A stretch of DNA of 64,000 bases, taken from assembly GCF_001279695.1 (NCBI RefSeq), contig NZ_LGDD01000212.1, forward strand, positions 27,877-91,876, read 5' to 3'. The DNA comes from Streptomyces sp. WM6378. GTDB taxonomy: Bacteria; Actinomycetota; Actinomycetes; Streptomycetales; Streptomycetaceae. Position numbers and translations under genes: made by a program. Below, piece after piece: positions 1 to 7,579 of the stretch. Under the pieces are notes generated by a model. That model made no database searches, was not told where the DNA came from, and saw nothing but the letters and a program-made list of their open reading frames with translations. Every line of letters starts with the position of its first letter. Position 1 is the stretch's first letter.

Positions 1-955
1 GCGGCAGGTGCCCGGCCTTCAACTGCGTGTTGCCTTTGAACGCCGCGAGCCGGGCCGCGCTGAACCAGTCGAGCCATCCCGGCGACGCGTGATCCGCCCC
101 GGCCGCGAGGACGTCTTCTCCGTGCCCGATCAGATGCAGTGCTGTGCGCGTGTTGCCGCATCGCGTCTCGCACTCGGCCTCGACCGCATCCAGCCACGCC
201 AGCAGTTCGGCGCTGGCCGGGCCGCGCCGGGCATACGTGCGCGCGGCGACCATCCGCTCCACCGCTTTCTCCCGTTCCCCCGCCCACCCCGGGATGAACG
301 CCATGTGCGCCAGCACGGCCGCGCCGAGCAGCGGGTCGTCGGCCTCGCCCGCCGCCTGGAGCGCACGCAACAGGGTGGCGTCGGCGTCATCGGGCTCGCG
401 CAGGTCGAAGAACTCGATCCGGCCGGCCAACAGGTAGCTCTCGGCGAGGGCTCCGGCGAGGGCCTTGCGGGCGGCTCCGGCGGTCTCGTTGAGGAGGCCG
501 CAGCCGAGCCGGGCATGGGCGAGGACTGACGGGTGCAGGTCGGCGGGGGCGACAGACCAGTACATGCGGCGGTGCGAGCGGGTCACGGCCTCGAAGTCGA
601 TGGCCACGGTGGCGGGCTGCATGACGGTCCGTGCTTGGGCGGGGACCGTGGCCAGGCCCATCGCGGCAGGGCTCCCGGCGACGAGTGTGCGGCGGACAGG
701 GTCGGGGCGGGCCTCGTCCCGCCCGTCGGGCGGAGTGAAGCCGAGGGCCTGCATGTCCTGGCCGAGCAGCCGCACCAGGGCTCGCTGGCAATCGGGGTGC
801 GGCCAGGGCGGGTTGGGGGACTCCCAGCGCCGCACTTGCCGTTCGCCGACCGACAGGCCGAGCGCGGTGAGCGCGTCGGCGAGGGCCTGCTGCGAGCTGT
901 ATCCGGCCGCCACTCGGGCGGCTCTCAGTCGGGTGTTGCCTGCGGGGCGCGGCAC
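1..955 (-). CDS. XRE-type helix-turn-helix regulator, 3' end outside the window
   Basis: Probable cytoplasmic transcriptional regulator. Reading leftward from a GTG at 955 the frame is open to base 1, giving at least 318 residues with no stop. Residues about 8-50 form a helix-turn-helix (RLRAARVAAGYSS, then GERQVRRWE). The rest is alpha-helical and TPR-like, with the motif WLDWFSAARLAAFKGNT common in Streptomyces regulators of this type. The GTG was chosen because the helix-turn-helix starts a few residues later. Targets unknown. It faces away from the small genes at 1154 and 1584. Confidence 0.8.
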   Translation of the reverse strand, partial: MPRPAGNTRLRAARVAAGYSSQQALADALTALGLSVGERQVRRWESPNPPWPHPDCQRALVRLLGQDMQALGFTPPDGRDEARPDPVRRTLVAGSPAAMGLATVPAQARTVMQPATVAIDFEAVTRSHRRMYWSVAPADLHPSVLAHARLGCGLLNETAGAARKALAGALAESYLLAGRIEFFDLREPDDADATLLRALQAAGEADDPLLGAAVLAHMAFIPGWAGEREKAVERMVAARTYARRGPASAELLAWLDAVEAECETRCGNTRTALHLIGHGEDVLAAGADHASPGWLDWFSAARLAAFKGNTQLKAGHLP

Positions 956-1153
956 GGGTCACCTCCGATGCGTGGGTGCTCCATCAGTCTCGTCGCAGAG
1001 TCCGGTTTATGGCTAGGCCTCACCCGGATGAGGCCAGGAAAGTCCGTATTCCTTGCAGCGAAAGCCCGTTGAAAGTCCTCGTGTTGGCCCGGTCTGCGGC
1101 CCACTCTGGATACCCCCAGCCAGATCCCTGACGGCAGCGAGGAGCCCAGTGCC

Positions 1154-1537
1154 ATGCACCCAACACAGTCAGGACTGCAGGCCGCGGGGGGCTGCGAACT
1201 GCAAGAGGCGGGCGTCGACTGGGACGCGATCCGCGTGCCCCGCATTCTCGGCCTCACCGCCCTCGACATCCTCGGCCCCCGCTCCGGCGCCGTCATCGAC
1301 GACGGCCACGCCCTGTACTGGTTCCTCCCTCTCGGCTCGGTCGACGGCTGGGAGCTGGAGAGCACGCGGCCGCTGACGGCGGGCAGTTCACTCACCGTGC
1401 CGCCCGCCCGCCGGACGCAGGGGCCCGGCCCGTACTGGCGGATCTGCCCGGGGGATACGAACTGGCACACCGAGCCCGCCGCACTGCGCGCGGCCGTCGA
1501 GGACGCCCTCGATGCCCGCGTACGGAACACCCCTTAA
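1154..1537 (+). CDS. Small unknown protein, first of a two-gene unit
   Basis: 127 residues, not recognised. A GAGGAG lies about 11 nt before the ATG. The protein is soluble, beta-rich and tryptophan-rich (ALYWFLPLGS, GPYWRICPGDTNWH), with no membrane segment or catalytic motif. It ends 46 nt before the next gene on the same strand, so the two are probably co-transcribed. The divergent XRE regulator at 1-955 may control them. The function cannot be read from the sequence. Confidence 0.65.
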   Translation: MHPTQSGLQAAGGCELQEAGVDWDAIRVPRILGLTALDILGPRSGAVIDDGHALYWFLPLGSVDGWELESTRPLTAGSSLTVPPARRTQGPGPYWRICPGDTNWHTEPAALRAAVEDALDARVRNTP

Positions 1538-1583
1538 TCCCACCTTCGCCGACGCACCCAGCCCTCCCGGGTCAGGAGTCCTC

Positions 1584-2078
1584 GTGAGCACCGCAACCGA
1601 CGCCGCACAGAACGAAGCCGTCGCGGCCTGGCTGGCCGACAGCCTCAACCGGCCCAGCAGCGCACGCCTGCAATGGAAAGACGGCCGCCTCGCCGTCCTC
1701 GCACTCGGCCGACGGTTCTCCGCCGTCCGCCTGGCCGACGAGCTGGTGTACGCCGTCGCGGCCGACACGGAGCCGGCGACCACAAGCACAGCCCTCCGCA
1801 GCTTGAGTGGGCCCGTAATCCACGACCCGCGCAACCACCGCTTCTACGCCCTGGTTCCGTCCTCCCCGCCCGGCCCAAGCCTCGGCCGGCATGCGACATA
1901 CCTCGGCCTCGGCAACTACATCGGCGTGCCCCGTGTCGGGGACAACGAACCGGACGAGTCCCGCGCAAGCTACTGGGCCATGCCCATGCCTGCGCCCGGC
2001 GCGCTGTGCGATCCGGTCCGCGTCACCGAAATGATCAACGCAGGCACCGCACTCCTCGAAAGCCGCTCCGAACCTTGA
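1584..2078 (+). CDS. Small unknown protein, second of a two-gene unit
   Basis: 164 residues, not recognised. The GTG at 1584 is preferred over an ATG at 1512 because AGGAG stands 5 nt before it, and the upstream extension would overlap the previous gene. The start reads MSTATDAAQNEAVAAWLADS. A glycine-rich stretch (LGLGNYIGVPRV) lies in the second half. No signal peptide, membrane helix or known motif was seen. Confidence 0.65.
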   Translation: MSTATDAAQNEAVAAWLADSLNRPSSARLQWKDGRLAVLALGRRFSAVRLADELVYAVAADTEPATTSTALRSLSGPVIHDPRNHRFYALVPSSPPGPSLGRHATYLGLGNYIGVPRVGDNEPDESRASYWAMPMPAPGALCDPVRVTEMINAGTALLESRSEP

Positions 2079-2218
2079 CCGCCGAGCCTGCCCGGGCACC
2101 TACGTGACACCCGAGTGCGGGGGCCCCGCGCTCGGCAGCGCCTTGGCGGTTGCGATCAAAGACCATCAGTTGGTGGGCACGGTACGTCATATGCCCAGGG
2201 GGCGGCGCGTACATCCGG

Positions 2219-2410
2219 TCAGCTCTTGCCGGCGCGGACTGACAAGGCCGTTCCGGCGAACATCATGATCACCAGCGCGGCGACCAGGGACCACTCGGCC
2301 ACCGGGCCCGCCTCCCAGTCAGTAGCGAGCACCGTCACGGCGAACGTCAGGGCCCCGGCGTAGCCAGCCAGGGCAAGAGGGTGCCGTCGGTGCTGGTCGG
2401 CGTGGTTCAT
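2219..2410 (-). CDS. Small two-helix membrane protein
   Basis: 63 residues with two hydrophobic segments (about 14-30 and 39-56) separated by DWEAGPVAEW. The N-terminus is basic and His-rich and the C-terminus ends RAGKS. There is no clear ribosome binding site. It is accepted because both segments are well-formed membrane helices and no competing frame looks better. Role unknown. Confidence 0.5.
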   Translation of the reverse strand: MNHADQHRRHPLALAGYAGALTFAVTVLATDWEAGPVAEWSLVAALVIMMFAGTALSVRAGKS

Positions 2411-2815
2411 GAAACAAGCCTATGGACAGGACATCTGAAGCGGAACCACCTGCTGTTTCGGGGCTCGCGAACACCATCAGTTCGCAGTCGACATCATGTC
2501 GCCGCCCCCACGCACTGCACGTCATGCTCACCCTGCGATGGCGAATGGAGCGTGCTGGATCCCCTCCCATCTCAGACCACGAGCTCGGAAGCAGAGGTCA
2601 GGGTCAAGGCCGTGGTTCGTGGATCGGGCTCCGGAACTGCTCGACACCACGCGGCAGAGACACGCAGGAGGGCGGTACCGACAATAGGTGCCGTGTGCGA
2701 CCGGGCACCTCGAGGCCTCAACTGTTCCATGCCCACTGAGAGTTGTGCGATGGTGCTGCGCCAGAGGATGCTGACGTGTCATGTTCTGATCAACGTGTTG
2801 GCCAATGGGGGAGCC
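2411..2815. other. 405-nt gap before the STAND gene
   Basis: No convincing gene. The frame of the downstream gene is open upstream to 2381, but the translation there is low-complexity and lacks a ribosome binding site. No promoter hexamers stand out. Confidence 0.5.
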
Positions 2816-5236
2816 GTGGTCTCTGAGCAGGTGGGCGACATCGTGAAGGCGTCGCAGGTGCGGGTCCGCTCGACCACGGGTGAAGTAGTTGGCGCCGGGT
2901 TCCTCATCACTGACTATGTGGTGTGCACCAGCGCTCAAGTCGTCGCCCGGGCACTCGGGGTGTCAGCTACCGGCGAAGCGCCGGACGGCCCGGTAGACGT
3001 CGAATTTCCGCTGCTGGACGGCCAGCCTCGGGTACGGACAGACGTGGTGTCCTGGCGGTTCGGCAGACTGGATGTCGCCCTGCTGAACCTGCACTCGGGA
3101 GTCGAAGGCACGACATCCGTGCCAATCTTCCGCAGGACCGCTAGACCGGACTACGGGTTCAGCGTCTTCGGCTACCCGGAAGGAGCCGACCACGGCATCT
3201 GGGCCACGGGCGCGCTGCGGGACAGGCACGCCTCGCGTTGGAAGGAGATGGACATGCTGGCGCGGGGGCCACATACCCGCCTCCCGCAGATCTTCACCGG
3301 GTCACCGGTCTGGAACGAGGCGGAGAACCGCGTCTTCGGGATGATGGTCGACACAAGCCAGGGCGAGAACCTCCCATATCTGCTGCCAATGGACACGCTG
3401 CTCAACGACCCGATTCTGAACTTGCGCTGCTGCCCCTTCAAGGGATTTTCGGCGTATACGGAGAACGACGCGGAGTCGTTCTACGGCCGAGACAGTGACG
3501 TCCTGCGCACGCTCTCGGCCGTGCGCGCCCAGCCGATGACAATCGTGATGGGCCCCTCGGGCTGTGGAAAGTCGTCCCTTGTAAGGGCAGGGGTCCTGCC
3601 CCGGCTACGGGCCCGGGGCATGAGTATTTCCGAGCTACGGCCCATGCCTGGAAAACCGGCGACCTCTGTGCTCGCCCCGGCGCTGGCGGAAGTCTTGGAT
3701 CCGAGGCTCGACGAGGCCGCACGCCTCATTCAGGCCGAGGAGCTGGCTGAGCTACTCAAGATCCACACTATGCACGCGGTCGGCAAACTGCGGGCCGGGA
3801 TCCTCGCCCGCGGAGGCATCGGACGCGTGCTGTTTGTCGACCAGTTTGAGGACTACGCGGACGCCGCACCGGCGGCCGCACGTGATCTGGCCGGGCTGCT
3901 CGACGCCCTGGCTGACGGCTGCCACGTTGCCGGGCTACGGGTTGTCACTACCGCACGGCCCGGAACTCTGCGTGAGCTCGGCACCGACGGCGCCGCAATC
4001 CGCGTCAGCTCGAAGGTGTGTGAGCTCGCTCCGCTGACCCGCGATGACCTGAGGAGGGCGATGTCCGGGCCGGTCGACGCTATGCCGCGGCTGTCGTTCG
4101 AGCCGGGGCTGCCAGAACGGATCCTCGCGGATGCGGGCGACGAGCCCGGGCGGATGTCCTTGGTCCAGGCCGTCCTGAGTGAACTGTGGACGAAACGCGG
4201 CCGCTCGATGCTGACCCACTCCGCCTACGACGCTATGGGCGGTGTCGCGGGCATAGCCGTCCAGCAGGCGACCACCTACGTGTCCCAGGACCAATGGTCG
4301 CTTGCCCAGCGGCTGTTCGTCCAACTGGCCCGGCCCGGCGACGGAAACGCCTTCTCCCGGAGATCCGCTCGCGTCGCCGACCTCGCCCCCGAACTCATCA
4401 ACCTGGCACGGGAACTGGCCCCCCGCAGGCTCGTTGTCCTTTCCCATGCCCCGGGCGGTGCCGAAGGGGAGGAGATTGTCGAACTGCCGCACGAGGCTCT
4501 GATCCAACAGTGGCCCCTCCTGAGGCAATGGCTTGTTGACTGCCGGGACTTCCGCAGCTGGCAGGAGCAGCTGCGGGCCGATCTGCGCCGCTGGCAGGCC
4601 CAGCCCCAGGATTCCGCTCGCTTGCTCAGCGGATCTGACCTGCTGGAGGCCCTGCACAGATTCGATGAGCATCTCGAGGACCTGTCAGCCGACGAGCGCG
4701 ACTACATCCTGCTCAGCAGCCGACGCCATGGGGGGCGAGCCGGCAGGGCATTGCAGGCAGCATCCGATGCAATGGGAAGGGCAGAGGCGCCGTTGGGACA
4801 GGGCAGGGGATCGGAAGGCCGGCCGCACTGGCAGGTTCTGACCGTTGTCGGTTTGTGGGTTGCCGTCCTGCTGGCTGCCGCGTCTTTCAGTGTGCGTGAA
4901 GTACTCGACAGCGTCCAGCAGCACGCACAGCTGGGGCCCTCCGATACACCCGCGGTGGTAACAGCGATCGTCGCCCTGGCCACTGCCACCGGCACTTTGA
5001 TCGGCGTCGTGCTGACCTCCTACGCCAAGTACGTTCAAGCCCGGGGACAGGCCGACGCGGACCTCATCCGAGCAAGGGCCGAGCTGATGCGTGCGAGAGC
5101 CGATGTCACCCGAGCCCGCGCAGGGCTCCCACCGCACACCTCCTCCGCCAACGGCACATCACCAGCCCTCACACCACCTGCCGAACCTGACACCAATCAG
5201 CCGCCGCCATCAGTGGGGTTCCCCGATGCATCCTGA
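2816..5236 (+). CDS. Trypsin-like domain fused to a STAND (nSTAND1-type) NTPase with two C-terminal membrane helices
   Basis: 806 residues. The GTG at 2816 follows GGGGGAG, and the upstream extension is not protein-like. Domain order: trypsin-like beta-barrel (about 10-195); linker PFKGFSAYTENDAESFYGRD (207-226), typical of the entry to this STAND family; Walker A GPSGCGKSS (246-254); Walker B-like VDQFEDY (341-347); helical region; membrane helices about 672-693 and 713-735; Arg/Ala coiled coil (about 738-768); proline-rich tail. At the protease site the usual AAH is SAQ (Q41), the usual SGGP serine is T161 (IFTGSPVW), and D86 is kept, so proteolysis looks unlikely. Related fusions are thought to act in signalling or defence; that role is inference. 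It stands alone on its strand. Confidence 0.85.
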   Translation: MVSEQVGDIVKASQVRVRSTTGEVVGAGFLITDYVVCTSAQVVARALGVSATGEAPDGPVDVEFPLLDGQPRVRTDVVSWRFGRLDVALLNLHSGVEGTTSVPIFRRTARPDYGFSVFGYPEGADHGIWATGALRDRHASRWKEMDMLARGPHTRLPQIFTGSPVWNEAENRVFGMMVDTSQGENLPYLLPMDTLLNDPILNLRCCPFKGFSAYTENDAESFYGRDSDVLRTLSAVRAQPMTIVMGPSGCGKSSLVRAGVLPRLRARGMSISELRPMPGKPATSVLAPALAEVLDPRLDEAARLIQAEELAELLKIHTMHAVGKLRAGILARGGIGRVLFVDQFEDYADAAPAAARDLAGLLDALADGCHVAGLRVVTTARPGTLRELGTDGAAIRVSSKVCELAPLTRDDLRRAMSGPVDAMPRLSFEPGLPERILADAGDEPGRMSLVQAVLSELWTKRGRSMLTHSAYDAMGGVAGIAVQQATTYVSQDQWSLAQRLFVQLARPGDGNAFSRRSARVADLAPELINLARELAPRRLVVLSHAPGGAEGEEIVELPHEALIQQWPLLRQWLVDCRDFRSWQEQLRADLRRWQAQPQDSARLLSGSDLLEALHRFDEHLEDLSADERDYILLSSRRHGGRAGRALQAASDAMGRAEAPLGQGRGSEGRPHWQVLTVVGLWVAVLLAAASFSVREVLDSVQQHAQLGPSDTPAVVTAIVALATATGTLIGVVLTSYAKYVQARGQADADLIRARAELMRARADVTRARAGLPPHTSSANGTSPALTPPAEPDTNQPPPSVGFPDAS

Positions 5237-5391
5237 ACGCGTCCGAGGTGCTGTCCGTGCCGCGGAAGCAAGGTCATGAGACGGCACCTTAAGGACACTT
5301 CAAAGACGATGACGTGGGATTCCGTCCGACCACGGGACGTCCGCCCGCTCATCCTGTCGGCATCGGCCATCGTGTCCGACTCGCGAGGCCT

Positions 5392-5859
5392 TCAGCCCAG
5401 GACGACGGGGCGTCGAGGGGGGCCCGAGGAGAGGATGCTGGTGATCAGGTCCCCGAGGCCGACCGGGTAGATCGTGGCGTGAGTGGTCTGCAGTTCGTGC
5501 AGCGTCCACCAGCGGTAGCAACGGATGTTGTCGGACTGGGACGCGTGGGAAGTATCGATGTCCTCGGGCGCGAAGCGCGCCAGGTAATACCGCTCGACCT
5601 GGCAGACTTCGTGACCGCCGACGGCGTGCTTCGAGCTCCGCTCCGCGAGCTGGGCGCCCAGTTCAACGTCCCTCTCTTCGATACCGAGTTCTTCGCCGAG
5701 CTCTCGCAGCAAGGCTGCGAGGTGGTCCTCGCCTGGTTCCAGACTGCCGCCGGGGGTAGCCCAGAAGCCGTCGCTCTCCTCGTAACACAGCAGCAGGACG
5801 CGCTGGTGAGCATCGAGAACCACGGCTCGGGCCGCCTCCCGCAGGGGCAGAGCGTTCAT
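5392..5859 (-). CDS. Nudix hydrolase
   Basis: 155 residues. Expected to hydrolyse a nucleoside diphosphate linked to another moiety; the substrate is not predictable. The Nudix box spans residues 38-60: a G-x5-E start (GSLEPGE) followed by RELGEELGI, matching G-x5-E-x7-REUxEExGU. The ATG at 5859 is used because GGAGG lies 6-7 nt upstream; a longer frame to 5928 overlaps the methyltransferase. Last gene of the leftward metabolic operon, 16 nt after the methyltransferase stop. Confidence 0.9.
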   Translation of the reverse strand: MNALPLREAARAVVLDAHQRVLLLCYEESDGFWATPGGSLEPGEDHLAALLRELGEELGIEERDVELGAQLAERSSKHAVGGHEVCQVERYYLARFAPEDIDTSHASQSDNIRCYRWWTLHELQTTHATIYPVGLGDLITSILSSGPPRRPVVLG

Positions 5860-5875
5860 GGATCCCCTCCGGCAG

Positions 5876-6685
5876 TCAGGGGCGTGTAGCGATGATGGCT
5901 TCAGTGCGTACGGCTTCGTCGAAGACACCGGCGGGGTTGAACTCGCTGAGTGCCTGGCGCAGGTCGCGTTCGAAGGCGTCCTTGTGGTCGCCGAGTTGGA
6001 CAGTGCTGGAGTAGCTGTAGGAGAACTGCAGGCCGATGACCTCGTCCACGCTGCGGGTCAGAGTGTGGTCCCAGTGCGCGGTGTCGATGTGGGAGAACGG
6101 GGAGCGGGCGAGGACGTCCTGGTGGCGCTCTGTGGGGTGGGAGTAGGTGCCGGAGCCGGCCCGGCGCTCGGGTCCGAGGTAGCGGGTGCGGACCTCGTCG
6201 ACGACGTGACGCCAGTCGGCGGGCTCGAGGTCGCCGGGGGCGCCGCCGGAGGCGAGGACGATCGCTCCGCCCGGCTCGATGATCCGGTCGAGGTCCCGGG
6301 CGACCTGGTCACGGTCCATCCAGTGGTAGGCCGCGCCCATGACGGTGAGCAGCACGGGCCCGGTGTTCATCGCCGGCAGGGTGGTGGAGTCGCCCTCGCG
6401 CCAGGTGATGTTGGTGATGTGGTGCTCGGCTGCCAGGCGGCGGCCCTCGTCCAGCATGCCCTTCTCAGGATCGACAGCGATGACCTCACCGACCAGCGGG
6501 GCGAGTTCGAGGGCGATGATGCCGGGGCCGGCGCCGAGGTCGAGGGCGCGCTGGGTGCCGTCGAGGCCGAAGCGGTCGGCGAGCAGCGCATAGAACTCGG
6601 GCGCGTAGCGGGGCCGGAAGGCGGCGTAGTACGGGGCCGTCGACGCGAACAGCTCTTCCGGCGTGTACGAGGGGGTGGAGGTCAC
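5876..6685 (-). CDS. Class I SAM-dependent methyltransferase
   Basis: About 269 residues from a GTG at 6685 (a TTG at 6715 is also possible). A methyltransferase-11-type Rossmann fold is shown by motif I ALDLGAGPGIIALEL, the acidic end of strand 2 IAVDPEKGML, the motif II/III region EGDSTTLP, and GGAIVLAS. The N-terminus FASTAPYYAAFRPRYAPEF is typical of this family. Substrate unknown. It follows the PhyH gene by about 45 nt and precedes the Nudix gene by 16 nt, so it probably belongs to the same transcript. Confidence 0.88.
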   Translation of the reverse strand: MTSTPSYTPEELFASTAPYYAAFRPRYAPEFYALLADRFGLDGTQRALDLGAGPGIIALELAPLVGEVIAVDPEKGMLDEGRRLAAEHHITNITWREGDSTTLPAMNTGPVLLTVMGAAYHWMDRDQVARDLDRIIEPGGAIVLASGGAPGDLEPADWRHVVDEVRTRYLGPERRAGSGTYSHPTERHQDVLARSPFSHIDTAHWDHTLTRSVDEVIGLQFSYSYSSTVQLGDHKDAFERDLRQALSEFNPAGVFDEAVRTEAIIATRP

Positions 6686-6730
6686 GGGTCCAGTCTCTCG
6701 TGGGGATGCGGTCAAGGGGCGGGTGATCGG

Positions 6731-7579
6731 TCAACGAGCGGGGGCTGCCGTCAGGTGTGCCCACCAGTCCGTGAGGGGGCGGGCGCCGGAGCCCTCCCGG
6801 GCGACGGAGCTGTCGGGGTGGCGGTCGCGGGCGCCGAGGAGCTGCCGCTCGACGTCATCCAGGCCCGGCCGGTGAAGGAGCGCGGGTGCGGGGTCGTCGA
6901 CCGTGTTGAGCCAGCGGAAGCCGTACTGCATCATCACGGCCAGCCTCTGGTGGCCGGAGCGGTTGAGGCCGCCGGCGTGCCAGGTGCGGTTCTCGAAGAG
7001 AATGACGTCGTCGGGGCCGGTGCCGGGAGTGATCGCGCCGGGCGGGTCGATGTCGCCCTGGGGGACGGTGACGGGCCCGGTGCGGGTGTGGCTGCCCGGC
7101 ACGAACATCGTGAACCCGGCGTCCGGTCCAGGGCCGGTGAGGAAGTACGCCACCTTGATCGCGAGGCGGGGCGTGTGCCGGGCGCCGAGGTCGGCCACGG
7201 TGGAGGACATGTCGCGGTGCCAGCCGTGCCGGGACGGCACGCGGATGGTGCGCTGCTCGTCCGGCAGGGACGGCATGGAGATCAAGTTGCTCGACAGCAG
7301 ATGAATGTTGGGGCTGAGCAGCGCGACGAGCGTGGGCAGCACGGCCGGGTTGGCGACGAGCGGCAGGAAGGCATCATCCAGGGCGACGACGCCGCGGAAG
7401 CCGTCCTTGCCGTCGGCCGAGCGGTCCCGGCCCGCGGCCCGGTCGCTGGCCAGCAGCCGTACGGCGGCCTCGGCCGCGCGGGCCCGGACCGCGGGGGTGA
7501 GGGCGCCGCGCAGGATGAGGAGGCCGTCGCGGTCGAAGGCGGCCACCTGCTCCGGGTCGGGTACGAGCGGGGCGGTCAT
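6731..7579 (-). CDS. Phytanoyl-CoA dioxygenase (PhyH) family Fe(II)/2-oxoglutarate oxygenase
   Basis: 282 residues. Predicted to hydroxylate or otherwise oxidise a small molecule using Fe(II), O2 and 2-oxoglutarate. The metal triad is visible as H121-x-D123 (GWHRDM) and H201 (TWHAGG); R212 (HQRLAV) is placed to bind 2-oxoglutarate. The N-terminal FDRDGLLILRGAL is the usual family entry. The ATG at 7579 overlaps the phosphoketolase stop by 4 nt (ATGA), so the two are translationally coupled. The substrate is presumably an intermediate of the surrounding pathway (inference). Confidence 0.9.
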   Translation of the reverse strand: MTAPLVPDPEQVAAFDRDGLLILRGALTPAVRARAAEAAVRLLASDRAAGRDRSADGKDGFRGVVALDDAFLPLVANPAVLPTLVALLSPNIHLLSSNLISMPSLPDEQRTIRVPSRHGWHRDMSSTVADLGARHTPRLAIKVAYFLTGPGPDAGFTMFVPGSHTRTGPVTVPQGDIDPPGAITPGTGPDDVILFENRTWHAGGLNRSGHQRLAVMMQYGFRWLNTVDDPAPALLHRPGLDDVERQLLGARDRHPDSSVAREGSGARPLTDWWAHLTAAPAR

